NCBI GenBank assembly: GCA_022225965.2
Contig: JAKJXP020000124.1
Location: 1 to 64,000, forward strand
Reading direction: 5' to 3'
DNA length: 64,000 nt
Source of the DNA: Diatrype stigma
Taxonomy: Eukaryota > Ascomycota > Sordariomycetes > Xylariales > Diatrypaceae
Of this stretch, positions 22,605 through 32,986 are shown piece by piece. The position numbers were made by a program, and so were the translations under genes. The notes below the pieces were generated by a model that was given only the letters and a program-made list of their open reading frames with translations, searched no databases and was not told the DNA's origin. The first letter of the stretch is position 1; every line of letters starts with the position of its first letter.

Positions 22605-25600
22605 ATGTTGCGCAACACAGTAAAAAATGCAACTAGGAAAGCTGTCACCGAGCTTTCTCAGTATCCCAAACCTGGAGAGAAGCTACATGGCTTCACTTTA
22701 CTGAGAGCGAAGCATGTGCCGGAGCTCGAGATGACCGCTTTACATCTAAAGCATGACAAGACCGGTGCCGATTATCTCCACATCGCTCGCGACGACAGCA
22801 ACAATGTCTTCTCCATCGGCTTCAAGACGAACCCACCGGACGACACCGGCGTCCCTCATATTCTCGAACACACCACGCTATGCGGCAGCGAGAAGTACCC
22901 CATTCGAGACCCTTTCTTCAAGATGCTGCCGAGGACGCTCTCCAACTTCATGAACGCCTTTACTGCCTCCGACCATACGTACTATCCCTTCGCTACGACG
23001 AATGCCCAAGATTACCAAAACCTCATGGCTGTCTACCTGGATGCTACCTTGCACCCTCTGCTCAAGAAGACCGATTTCACGCAGGAAGGATGGCGCATTG
23101 GACCCGAGAACCCTCAGGTCGCAGCCGCCGAAGGAAAGGAGGCAAAGGCTGAAGAGAGCAAGCTGGTCTTCAAGGGTGTCGTGTACAACGAGATGAAGGG
23201 CCAGATGTCAGATGCCGGCTACCTCTTTTACATTCGCTTCCAGGACAACATCTTTCCCTCGATCAACAACTCCGGAGGCGATCCCCAGAAAATCACAGAC
23301 CTAACCTATGAGCAGCTCAAGAGCTTCCATGCCGAGCACTACCATCCGAGCAACGCGAAGGTGATGACATATGGCGATATGCCATTGGCAGACCACTTGA
23401 AGGAAATTGATGCACGGATACGTGCGTTCGAGAAGATTCAGGCAGATGTTGAGTGCAAAGGGCCTATCGACCTGAGCGGCGGCCCCAGGACGGTGACCGT
23501 CTTTGGGCCGATAGATCCTCTGGCCGACCAGGATAAGCAGTACAAGACGTCGGTGTCGTGGGTCACCGGGGATACTACTGACGTTCTTGAGTCATTTTCC
23601 TTGGCTATCCTGTCCTCTCTGTTGATGGATGGCTATGGGTCTCCGCTCTACAAAGGGCTGGTGGAAACTGGTCTTGGCACGGATTGGAGTCCTAATTCGG
23701 GCTACGATAGCTCAGCCATTACTGGAATATTCTCCATTGGTTTGACTGGGGTGGCACAGGAGAACGTCGAGAAGGTCAAAGGAGAGGTACAGAGGATACT
23801 GCACGAAGTGCGTGGAAAGGGTTTCGATAAATCCAAGATCGACGGCTACTTGCACCAGTTGGAGTTGAGTCTGAAGCACAAGACTGCCAACTTCGGTGTC
23901 TCCGTGCTACACCGTCTCAAAGGCAAGTGGTTCAACGGTGCCGACCCCTTCAAGTCTCTTGCGTGGAACGACACGGTGGCAGCGTTCGAGGCTAAGCTTG
24001 CCGAGGGGGGCTATCTCGAGGGACTTATGGATAAGTACCTTCTAAACGACAATACTTTGACATTTACAATGGCTCCTTCCGAGACGTTTGACGTGAAAAT
24101 CGCCAAGGAAGAGGAGGAGAGGTTAGCCTCTAAGATTATCGAAGCAACAAAGGAAGCGGGTGGCGAGGAGAAGGCCCGGAAGTTCTTCGAACAGCGAGAG
24201 TTGGAATTGCTTGCTGAACAGGGTAAATCCAATACTGAGGACCTGAGCTGTCTGCCTACGGTCTATGTTAAAGATATCCCGAGATCAAAGGACCCTGTTG
24301 TGGTGAGAGACGAATCCGCCCACGGCACTACGATTCAGTGGCGCGAAGCTCCCACCAACGGTCTCACTTACTTCCGCGCAATCAATAAGCTTGAGAATCT
24401 CCCTGACGAACTCCGGGTCTTAATTCCGCTGTTCACGGATTCCATTATGCGATTAGGGACGAAAGATATGACCATGGAGCAGCTCGAGGATCTGATCAAA
24501 TTGAAGACAGGGGGTGTATCTATTGGATATCATTCGACTGCTTCTCCAACTGATTTCCACCAGGCTTCGGAGGGTTTGGCCTTCACAGGTATGGCGCTCG
24601 ATCGCAATGTGCCTGTGATGTTTGATCTGATCCGCAAACTCGTTCTGGAAACCGACTTCGACAGTCCTGAGGCTGCACTGCGCATTCGACAGCTGCTGGA
24701 GGCTTCAGCTGATGGTGTAGTGAACGACATCGCCTCTTCTGGTCATTCGTTTGCTCGGAAATATGCGGAGTCTGGCTTGACTCGTAATGCCTATCTTGGT
24801 GAGCAAGTCGGTGGGCTATCGCAAGTGAAGTTGATTACTTCGCTGGCAGGTCGACCTCAATCAGATCGATACGAGGATGTGATCGAGAAGCTCAAGCAAA
24901 TCCAGAGGTTTGCCTTAGCCGGAACCAGCATGCGTACAGCTTTGACCTGTGGGTCCGACAGTTCTCAGGAGAACTCGAAGGCATTGCAGCAGTTCATGGC
25001 TTCTCGCCCTACCGACCCGATTTCCTTTTCACCTGCGTCAAACCAAGAATCAGCACGGGACATCAAGGCATTCTTCCCCCTTCCATACCAAGTCTACTAT
25101 GGCGGCCTCGCCCTCCCTAGCGTTTCATACACTTCCCCCAACGGCGCCCCGCTCCAGATTCTCGCACAGCTGCTTACCCATAAACACTTGCATCATGAAA
25201 TTCGTGAGAAGGGCGGAGCTTATGGTGGTGGTGCGTATATGAAAGGTTTAGATGGTCTGTTCGGGTTCTATTCCTACCGCGACCCGAACCCTCAGAACAC
25301 ACTCTCCATCATGCGGAATGCTGGTCGCTGGGCTCTCGACAAGCAGTGGTCCGAGCAGGACTTCGAAGAGGCTAAGATCTCCGTTTTCCAGAGTGTTGAC
25401 GCCCCTAGATCGGTTAATACCGAGGGTATGGATCGGTTCGTCTCGGGTATCACCGAAGAGATGAAGCAGAAACGGCGCGAGCAGCTGCTAGACGTGACCA
25501 AAGACCAGGTTCGCGAAGTTGCTCAGAAGTACATCGTCGATGCCCTTGCCAAGGAGGAAGAAAGAGTCGCCTTCCTCGGTAAGAAGCAAGACTGGGTCGA

Positions 25601-25658
25601 CAGCTCCTGGAAGGTCCATGAGATGGACGTCAATGGCGGAACATCACCTGAGTCGTGA
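22605..25658 (+). CDS. cym1: Mitochondrial presequence protease Cym1 (PreP)
   Basis: Intronless, 1017 residues, close to yeast Cym1. The zinc motif HxxEH is at residues 85-89 ([15 protein letters not shown]), the signature of the M16C PreP branch, followed by RDPFFKML and NAFTASDHT. The N-terminus ([14 protein letters not shown]) is basic, free of acidic residues and amphipathic, a good matrix-targeting presequence. Cym1 degrades cleaved presequences and other short peptides in the mitochondrial matrix. A hinge rich in charged residues near 490-540 ([12 protein letters not shown]) joins the two halves, as in the family. The start codon follows a CAAG context and the upstream 5' region has no competing in-frame ATG. 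Confidence 0.95.
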   Translation: MLRNTVKNATRKAVTELSQYPKPGEKLHGFTLLRAKHVPELEMTALHLKHDKTGADYLHIARDDSNNVFSIGFKTNPPDDTGVPHILEHTTLCGSEKYPIRDPFFKMLPRTLSNFMNAFTASDHTYYPFATTNAQDYQNLMAVYLDATLHPLLKKTDFTQEGWRIGPENPQVAAAEGKEAKAEESKLVFKGVVYNEMKGQMSDAGYLFYIRFQDNIFPSINNSGGDPQKITDLTYEQLKSFHAEHYHPSNAKVMTYGDMPLADHLKEIDARIRAFEKIQADVECKGPIDLSGGPRTVTVFGPIDPLADQDKQYKTSVSWVTGDTTDVLESFSLAILSSLLMDGYGSPLYKGLVETGLGTDWSPNSGYDSSAITGIFSIGLTGVAQENVEKVKGEVQRILHEVRGKGFDKSKIDGYLHQLELSLKHKTANFGVSVLHRLKGKWFNGADPFKSLAWNDTVAAFEAKLAEGGYLEGLMDKYLLNDNTLTFTMAPSETFDVKIAKEEEERLASKIIEATKEAGGEEKARKFFEQRELELLAEQGKSNTEDLSCLPTVYVKDIPRSKDPVVVRDESAHGTTIQWREAPTNGLTYFRAINKLENLPDELRVLIPLFTDSIMRLGTKDMTMEQLEDLIKLKTGGVSIGYHSTASPTDFHQASEGLAFTGMALDRNVPVMFDLIRKLVLETDFDSPEAALRIRQLLEASADGVVNDIASSGHSFARKYAESGLTRNAYLGEQVGGLSQVKLITSLAGRPQSDRYEDVIEKLKQIQRFALAGTSMRTALTCGSDSSQENSKALQQFMASRPTDPISFSPASNQESARDIKAFFPLPYQVYYGGLALPSVSYTSPNGAPLQILAQLLTHKHLHHEIREKGGAYGGGAYMKGLDGLFGFYSYRDPNPQNTLSIMRNAGRWALDKQWSEQDFEEAKISVFQSVDAPRSVNTEGMDRFVSGITEEMKQKRREQLLDVTKDQVREVAQKYIVDALAKEEERVAFLGKKQDWVDSSWKVHEMDVNGGTSPES

Positions 25659-26601
25659 TTTGTCTTGCAATTGTAACAACTGTATATATGTAAAAGCTTC
25701 TGTACAATATTGTACATATACCCATCTCCGGCATCTCGAGGCCTTTGAATATAATGCTTTCAAGCATGTAATCATCCTCTATGCCCCTGATCCCCTTCTC
25801 ATATCTTATTCTGAGCCATGCTTCCATGTGCTAAACTTGACACACACACACACACACACACACACGATCCATCGTGTTCAGCGTTCAGACATGATACGTC
25901 TTCCTGCTTAGAGCTTCCTTCGCGGGGAGTCTCTAGATACCCATAGCATGGAGACCACTACTACGACGCAAGAGTGAATCAACACAAGCTGGGTTAGCTG
26001 ATGTCCCGAGAGGGTCGGACGCAGACCCGGCTTGCTCTTTCCGCTCGTTCTTACAGACTCGGATTCCCCAGCCTTGGAAGTCCGGACTATAGAACAGAGT
26101 ACAATCTCTACTCAAGACCTCATCAATTTCTTGTTATTTGCACAGGTATGTGCATTATCCAAACTTCTAGCCCCCACATCAATGCTGTTCACAATGCGCA
26201 ATCTGAGTGTATGCAACGCAACATTGGCCTGCCAATAACGAGGTAAGCAGGTAGGTACATAGCTAAAAGAAAAAAAAGAAAAAGAAAATACAGATCATCC
26301 ACGCTATCCCTCGTGTTATGCCTTTCACTAGGTTCGTGTTACCTTTTCGCAGTTGTTTTCTGCTATAGTTATTACCGGTAGGTAGCAGTATGAAGTCATT
26401 CTGTATCTGTTTGTTGATGAGACACTTGATGATGCTTTCATAATGATAAATAGGTCAGCAGGTAATAGCGGCAACAATACCCAGAAGGGGCTGATGAATT
26501 AATTACAAATCTAGCACATACTTTTATGTTCTCAGGGTAAAGTGATCTGTCCAACATCCCACGGCACCGATTCCCACGGCACCTATTATCCTTCCCTCTG
26601 A
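25659..26601. other. Intergenic with CA microsatellite
   Basis: Convergent 3' flanks of CYM1 and the glycosyltransferase. It contains the CA microsatellite at 25840-25865 and an A-rich run near 26265-26288. No gene is visible. Confidence 0.6.
25840..25865. repeat. (CA)12 microsatellite
   Basis: Perfect dinucleotide run in the 3' flank of CYM1. Confidence 0.95.
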
Positions 26602-28011
26602 TCATACCTTTTCATCCTTGAGAATGAAATTCCACATCACCTCGGCAGCAGTCTTCGCGCCATCCATGTTGTTTATTGTTTCCCCCAACGTCCTAGCCTT
26701 TGCCGCATAGCTCGGGTTGTCCAGCACCGCCCGTACCGTGTTGCGGATAGTCTTGGCCTTCCAGTACTGCCGCTGAACACGGATGCCGGCACCCGCGTCC
26801 ATGACGATGTCCAGGTTGACCTGCTGTTCCATCTGCAGCGCCACGCCGACAATGGGCTTTCCGGCCGCCACGGCCGTCTGCACCGTCCCCTGGCCGCCGT
26901 GGAGGACGACCAGGTCGGCGAGCGCGTTGGCCGCCGGCGCCGGGATGAACCGCGACGTCACGAGCAGCCGCAGGTCGCCCGCCGCCGCCTCCTGCGCCTT
27001 CTCCACCGGGCAGATCGACGGCGATGCCAGCACCACGGCCCTCCAGTTGTCGTCCTCGCGCAGCCGGAACGCCTTGATGGCCTCGAGCAGGAAGTCCTCC
27101 GTGCCCGAGCTGCCCATGGCCACGAGGATGGCGTGAAACCCCGGCGGACCCGACGTCATGTGCGCCACGATGTCCGCGTCGAGCTCGCCGCTGCTCCGCG
27201 CGAAGAGCGGGCCCGTGAGGACGATGTTCGGCGGCAGCCGGTGCGCGTAGTCGGCGTGGAAGGCCGGGTGGTCGTTGACGAGGTTTAGGTCCGCCATGTT
27301 CATGTCAAAGAGCGAGATGGGGCCCCCCTGCTTCTGGAGCCCGGGCCAGCCGCACTCCCGCGCCGCCGCGCCCAGGTTGTGCTGCCAGAAGATGGGGGCG
27401 CGCCGTACCATGACGCCGCCGCCGAGCCAGGCGAGCCAACGGCGCGCGGGCCGCGGCAGCCGCGTCGCGAGGGGGATCGCGTCGGGCAGGTCGCGGATGA
27501 GGCCGTGGGCGAAGGCGCCCGGGTGCAGCGGCACGGGGAGGAAGTTGACCGTGCGGATCCCCAGCATGCGGGCCGCCAGGCTGGCCGGCGCCCACATGCC
27601 GTGGAAGACCACGTCGGGCCGCAGCGCCCGCAGCGCCGCCAGCTGGCCCTCGATGAAGCCCCGCGCGATCGCCGGCGAGCCGAAGAACTCCGGGAAGCTC
27701 CACCCCAGGTCGTGCGCCACGCTGATCCCGGCCACGCGCGGCTGCGCCGCCGCGATCGCGAACCCCGCGTCCGTGATCAGGTACTCGAACCGCGACCCGC
27801 ACGACAGGAACGTCACCCGCAGGTCGACCTGGTCCGCCGGGCACTGCGCCCGCAGCGCCGACGCCATGGCGATCGCCCGCGTCGTGTCGCCCGCGTCTTG
27901 GAAGGCGACGCTGACGACTACGTGGATGCTCTTCTTTCCTCCCTTGTTGCCGGTCGCCTTCTGGTCTGTCATCGTGGCGGTCATGGCATGTAAGTATGGA
28001 TCATACGACAA
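26602..28011 (-). CDS. Family 1 glycosyltransferase (UDP-sugar, MGT-like)
   Basis: Intronless, 469 residues from 28011; an internal start at Met9 or Met14 would give the more usual N-terminus just before IHVVVSVAF. The N-terminal Rossmann half (acceptor binding) is followed by a C-terminal donor domain whose nucleotide-sugar signature reads LHGGQGTVQTAVAAGKPIVG, then QMEQQVNL, a diverged form of the HxGxGT...P...DQ motif in which Glu-Gln replaces Asp-Gln. It is soluble, with no signal peptide or membrane anchor. Likely role: glucosylation of a small hydrophobic acceptor such as a metabolite or xenobiotic. GC-rich codon use differs from its AT-rich surroundings. A transporter gene lies 1.1 kb away on the same strand. 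Confidence 0.88.
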   Translation of the reverse strand: MSYDPYLHAMTATMTDQKATGNKGGKKSIHVVVSVAFQDAGDTTRAIAMASALRAQCPADQVDLRVTFLSCGSRFEYLITDAGFAIAAAQPRVAGISVAHDLGWSFPEFFGSPAIARGFIEGQLAALRALRPDVVFHGMWAPASLAARMLGIRTVNFLPVPLHPGAFAHGLIRDLPDAIPLATRLPRPARRWLAWLGGGVMVRRAPIFWQHNLGAAARECGWPGLQKQGGPISLFDMNMADLNLVNDHPAFHADYAHRLPPNIVLTGPLFARSSGELDADIVAHMTSGPPGFHAILVAMGSSGTEDFLLEAIKAFRLREDDNWRAVVLASPSICPVEKAQEAAAGDLRLLVTSRFIPAPAANALADLVVLHGGQGTVQTAVAAGKPIVGVALQMEQQVNLDIVMDAGAGIRVQRQYWKAKTIRNTVRAVLDNPSYAAKARTLGETINNMDGAKTAAEVMWNFILKDEKV

Positions 28012-29099
28012 TCAGAGATTAGGCAATACGAGAGGCTTGCTCGAGAAGCAGCAGCAACAGCATCGTTGGGAAATCCATCGCGTATATGGCTTACTTCCCT
28101 CTGGGTGCTTATAAGCGAATATAACCGGCGCGGTCGTACGAGCAAAGAGCTCTCTAAACCCTGTAGCTGATAGATAGAGAGGGCTTTGTGGCGCCCTTCA
28201 CCACGGGATTTCGCCTGTAGCAGTCCGACGGCTGTGATGCATGGCGGCCATGACGGGCACATCAGACTGACCCAAACGCCAATGGCCTTGCGCGATAATG
28301 CTGACTGGACCGCTGGCAGTCGACAAAGGGCTGAGGGATCCGCAATCGCCAAGGGTTTACGGGCCCGAGGAGCAAAAAGGATCACACAGGGGCGTTCTTT
28401 TCTCACACACGTCTGCATGTCCGAAGCCGCCACCCGTATGACAGACGATTTTGGGTAACACAGCGCTCGGGGCTATTACAGGGATGTAGACAACATTTCC
28501 ATGCCAATCGTATGTATTGCAGTTCATGGCACATATTGCCTCATAGAAGATATCCGGTGACCTACGTACTTATATTACATGAAAACGAGTAGTTGTAAAC
28601 ATGAAATGATCCACACTCCTTTATATACGTGCCTTCGGGGTCATTAACTGGAGTATATATATGTCACCGCTTATATGAAACTTCATAGTTTATAACGATG
28701 ATATTGGAAGTTCGATATGGTATTGTGTAAGATGTAACAAATCAATGACTTGTAAACAACCGAGAGTCCCGAGGTCACCCAAGTAAAACTTGCTCGATCC
28801 GGCTATGGTCGTATTACGCACACTATTGATCGGTTCCGACTTAGAAAGGATTACACATGGACCGTCCAATGAATCGGAAACACTGTTTCAAGATTATTAT
28901 CTCCAGGTGGAGAGCAAAATAAATGCTTCAAGACTGAAACCAAAGATAGCTTAATAGGGCCTTGATACAACATATATATATAATTCATTATCATTGGTCA
29001 TTGTTTTAAATACAGGTCTATATCATGTAACGAAAACTTGAAGTCTTGTCAAGTCATCTAGCTAGACACAAAGGCGCGTCTCTTACGAGCTCAGGCTCT
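28012..29099. other. Intergenic, AT-rich between two minus-strand genes
   Basis: This is the promoter side of the glycosyltransferase and the 3' flank of the MFS gene. The half from about 28500 to 29050 is strongly AT-rich without ORFs. No RNA gene or repeat is recognised. Confidence 0.55.
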
Positions 29100-31412
29100 T
29101 TAATCTCTCGCTTGCTCTGCCCCGGGTACCATGCCCGGCCCATCCCGAACAGTCTTCTCTCCTATTCCCCTCGCACTACCGTCCCCTCTCGGCCCCTGAT
29201 CCACTAGCAGTAGAGAAGAACCCGACGCTGACTCCTCATCGCCGCTCACCACCATCTTGTCCTGCACGCCCCCATCCTTGACGTTGCGCCACTCCATACC
29301 GAGCGCGGCCGGAACAGCCAAACACGCGACGATCAGGGCGGCGAAGAACGGGCCCCGCGTCAGGCTGTCGTTGTACGCCTCGAGCACGGCGGGAAGGACG
29401 TCGGCGGGGACAATCTGCGTTAAGTCGGTAGCGCCCGACTGCGTGACGCGGGCGAGGTCGATACCACTGGCGGGGTCCAGGGCCTCCAGGGCGGCCGTAA
29501 ACCGGGTCAGGAACAGGTTCTGGGCCACGGCCACGAAAACGGCGCCGCCGAGGGTCTGGCAGACGGCGAGCAGCGCCGTGCCCGTGGCGATGTCGGCGGC
29601 GGGCAGCACGACCTGGACGGCGAGGTTGGGGTGCTGCATGGTGGAGCCGACGCCGAGGCCCAGGACGACCTGGAAGCCGATCCAGGCGGCGGGGGGGCTG
29701 TCGGCGCTCCAGCGCATGGCCAGCAGGCCGGCGCCCACGGCCATGAGGCACGAGCCGGCGAGCATGAAGGGCGCGTAGCGGCCCCAGCGCTGGACGAGCC
29801 CGCCGCTGGCCACGGACCCGAACACGACCGACAGCACGAGCGGGATGGTGTCGACGCCGGACTGCATGGCCGACGCGCCCCGGATCGCCTGGAACCACAG
29901 CGGGATGTACGTCGCGACCGTCAGCATCACGGCGCCGACGCAGAACTGCGACAGCCCGCCCATCGCCACGCTGCGCTGCAGCAGCACCCGCCCCGGCACC
30001 GTCGCCGTCGTGCCGCGCGTCGCCCACTGCCACGCCCCGAACGCCGCGAGCAGCACCCCGAATACGACCAGCAGCGCCACCACGCGCGGCGCGCCCCAGC
30101 TGGACCCCTCGGCGCCGCCCCATTGCAGCGCGAGCAGGAGACAAGTGACGGATGGGAGGAATAGGAGCGTGCCCAGCGGGTCTAGGTTCCTCGCAGTATC
30201 TATCCAACCGCCCCCTGTCGTCGTCGTCGTCGCAGCTGTTCCACCAGCACCAGCGCCACCCCGCCACCGCCCTCCCCACAACCGCAGCGGCGGCAGCGGC
30301 GGCAACGGCGGCGGGCGATCCAGCTCGCCGAGGCGCAGGACCAGCACGACGACGCCGACGGTGAAAGCGCCGATGGGCAGGTTCACGTAGAAGCACCAGC
30401 GCCAGGTGGCGCTGGAGCCGGTGAAGACGCCGCCGAGCAGGGGGCCGACGACGCTCGCGACGCCGAAGCAGGCGCCGAAGAGGCCCTGGAGGAGGGGGCG
30501 GCGGCGCAGGGGCACGACGCGGGTCATGATGAGCACGGCGCCGGTGAAGACGGCGCTGCTGCCGAGCCCCTGGACGGCGCGGCCGAGGATCAGGGCGAGC
30601 GAGGAGGGCGCGGCGCCGCAGACGGCCGAGCCGGCCTCGAACAGGGCGATCCCGGACAGGAAGACCGGCTTGGCCGGGAACAGCGTGTACACACGCCCGT
30701 ACGGCAGGATGAACCCGCACGCCGTCAGCATGTACGCCGACGTGTACCACCCGATGTCCCCGATCGAGTCGAACTCGTCCGTGATGGCCGGGATGGCCGG
30801 GCCCAGGATCGTCCGGTCCAGCGCTACGAGGAAGATGGCGATGTAGAGCGAGAACATGATGAGTGCCGTCTTGGCGGCGGACGGGTAGGGAGGCCGCGTG
30901 GATGCGCGTGGTCGTGGGCGTGGCGGCGGCGGCCCTGAGAGGGTTTCGCGGCTCGCTGCTGCTGCTGGTCCCATGGTGGAAGTTGGGGGGTCCCCGTCTG
31001 TCTCCCGGGCGCCATACTCATAAGTATTTAACGGGTATAGAGGGACATCCGGATCTGTTGTGGTGGTCTTACTTCCATTGCGGCCCTCGTGCAGCGGTTC
31101 TGGCAGTGGTGAAAATGACCATCGCTTTGTAGATGACGAGTGACGATGTAGCGATTCCAGAACGTCCTGCGTGAACGACGAACGGGAGTTCACGATATCT
31201 TGGGGCAGCTGGAGCGAGCTGCCGCTGCTCTTCCGGGGTGCTGCCTCTTGCCACACCGAATTGCTCGCATGTTGGCCGCGAACTCGCGATAATGACGCCG
31301 CCGTGTCTAGGCTGCCGGTATGGCGGTGGCCCCGGTGAAAGTGGTGTGCCGCCGGCATCATGTCAGGCCCCCGTTTCGACGCCGTTCGGGCTGAGTCTGT
31401 CGAATGTGACAT
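29100..31412 (-). CDS. MFS multidrug transporter, DHA2-type (14 helices)
   Basis: Intronless as read, 770 residues. A ~190-residue disordered cytosolic N-terminus precedes the first helix (TALIMFSLYIAIFLVALDRT). The LDRTI motif after helix 1 and the motif C sequence GVASVVGPLLGGVF in helix 5 mark the drug:H+ antiporter family 2. The loop after helix 6 carries a Pro/Gly/Thr-rich low-complexity insert (PPPLPPLPPL, then TTTTTGGG). The protein sits in the plasma or vacuolar membrane and would export toxic or secreted small molecules. The proximity of the glycosyltransferase suggests, but does not prove, that conjugation and efflux are linked. The N-terminal length may be overestimated; Met candidates exist further in. 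Confidence 0.9.
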   Translation of the reverse strand: MSHSTDSARTASKRGPDMMPAAHHFHRGHRHTGSLDTAASLSRVRGQHASNSVWQEAAPRKSSGSSLQLPQDIVNSRSSFTQDVLESLHRHSSSTKRWSFSPLPEPLHEGRNGSKTTTTDPDVPLYPLNTYEYGARETDGDPPTSTMGPAAAASRETLSGPPPPRPRPRASTRPPYPSAAKTALIMFSLYIAIFLVALDRTILGPAIPAITDEFDSIGDIGWYTSAYMLTACGFILPYGRVYTLFPAKPVFLSGIALFEAGSAVCGAAPSSLALILGRAVQGLGSSAVFTGAVLIMTRVVPLRRRPLLQGLFGACFGVASVVGPLLGGVFTGSSATWRWCFYVNLPIGAFTVGVVVLVLRLGELDRPPPLPPLPPLRLWGGRWRGGAGAGGTAATTTTTGGGWIDTARNLDPLGTLLFLPSVTCLLLALQWGGAEGSSWGAPRVVALLVVFGVLLAAFGAWQWATRGTTATVPGRVLLQRSVAMGGLSQFCVGAVMLTVATYIPLWFQAIRGASAMQSGVDTIPLVLSVVFGSVASGGLVQRWGRYAPFMLAGSCLMAVGAGLLAMRWSADSPPAAWIGFQVVLGLGVGSTMQHPNLAVQVVLPAADIATGTALLAVCQTLGGAVFVAVAQNLFLTRFTAALEALDPASGIDLARVTQSGATDLTQIVPADVLPAVLEAYNDSLTRGPFFAALIVACLAVPAALGMEWRNVKDGGVQDKMVVSGDEESASGSSLLLVDQGPRGDGSARGIGEKTVRDGPGMVPGAEQARD

Positions 31413-32986
31413 GGTGCTAAGAAGAGTAGATAACTAGCTTCATGCCATTGCGACTGTATGTTTTTAAGTGTCTTTCCGTAGATAGAAAAGGAAGTATGAG
31501 GTCGTCGGTCCTGTGCTAACCAGACCCAGGAATATGAAATCCAAGGATGTAGATCTATTTTATGGCAACGCCTAAACCCCGTTCTATAGTACATGTTTGA
31601 ACTAGGTAAGTACGATAGCACCGACCGCCGATAGGCTGTCATTGAACCCATCATATCGTGTCGAGCAAGCTCTCCATGGCACGGCACGATCGTGTCTCCC
31701 TAGCGGCTTAAGACGATCGGCCAGCGCCATGAGAGAAACCCGGACATGCATAGATGTGTCGCACAGCGCCGGAACATGGGTGGGGTTCCGGACTTACATG
31801 CCACAACGACTGGTAGACCAACATATAACGAACGCCACGTCGGCGCCATACGCCTAGTTGACAAGGAATACTGGATGTTGGTTAGGATGCCGGGTGGTTA
31901 TATGTATGTAGTCTGGGCTAAGCCCTTTTCAAGTCGCTCTACCCGTCGACATGACCCATCGATGACACGATATTAGTAGGAAAATACGAATCGACCTGTA
32001 CAAAACGGTAAGCTAGAGAAACCAATATTACTTCAAAATATAATGGCGATGAGCATTGAACTATTGTAGTCTATGATACTAGCATAGTTGGGGTTATAAC
32101 CTTCCTTAACATCAGGCCAATAGGGGGCTGAACGAGACGTGATATACCAGTAGTCTATTCCCGCATACCCGTAACTTACGCCATGACGTAACAGGTAGAT
32201 GCATACGTGAAGATAGGCACTTGGGAACATATCTGCGTGATAAAGCAGACAGCCCCCTCTTCCTACGATTAGACACCTAATACAGCCCCCCTTCTTGACC
32301 AGAGGATCATCCGACAACATACTGAGAGCGTGAACGTCATCTAATGAGTCGGGGGGCTCGATCACGAGGCTTGCCATATCCTTGGCAAGCATTACTGTGC
32401 TCAAGGCTACCACTCGAGAGTAAGTATAGCGACAGTTGCGGCTACCGGGGCACCGAAAAGGCCGCAGGCCGTGAAATACTGGTAAGCATCAGAGCCTAAG
32501 GAGATGGGCCAGGACCATGCCTGGCCCAAAGAACCATCCAGGAAGGCTCGCTCTTGCTCGGTAAGTTGTTTGGATCGGCTCGAGCATGGTCCCGAACCGC
32601 CGTCCAAATTGCCGTCGCCGATATTTGCAGTCCAAATGTAAGATTGAATACATGTAGACGTAGATACCATGGGGATTGCCGGGATGATAATCGAATATCG
32701 TGTTATCATGGCTATCTAGACGCGTCAATATCATCTCCCATTGGAACTACTCGCAGCTTTCACTTGGCACATGTTGGGGCTCTGGGTTGTTGAACAGTAG
32801 AGATTCGGACACGGTGCTTCTTACCTAGCGTCTAGATTATACGGTGCGTGTGACGATTCTCACCGATGTATCCTCCCAAAACTCCCATTGGGACGATGTG
32901 ATAGGTCAGGTGAGGTGCGTAGGTAGACCTTTCTTAGGTAGGCAAATCGATGATCATGTCGCGAACCACCTCACATGGCGAGCTGT
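31413..32986. other. Intergenic, possible eroded gene on the minus strand
   Basis: Two adjacent minus-strand frames (32709-32407, then 32413-32033) have partly protein-like sequence: one contains LTEQERAFLDGSLGQAWSW, the other MLAKDMASLVIEPPDSLDD. They abut with a stop between them, as an old frameshifted or unspliced gene might. I recognise no family and would not call it a gene. The rest holds nothing. Confidence 0.3.

Noticed and set aside
5591..25658. Two M16 peptidases as a recent local duplication
   Set aside because: The peptidase at 5591 and Cym1 at 22605 belong to different M16 branches with little alignable sequence outside HxxEH, so proximity looks accidental.
29236..30750. 504-codon minus-strand frame within the MFS gene, another frame
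   Set aside because: Arg/Pro/Ala-rich shadow of the transporter, without membrane helices or motifs.
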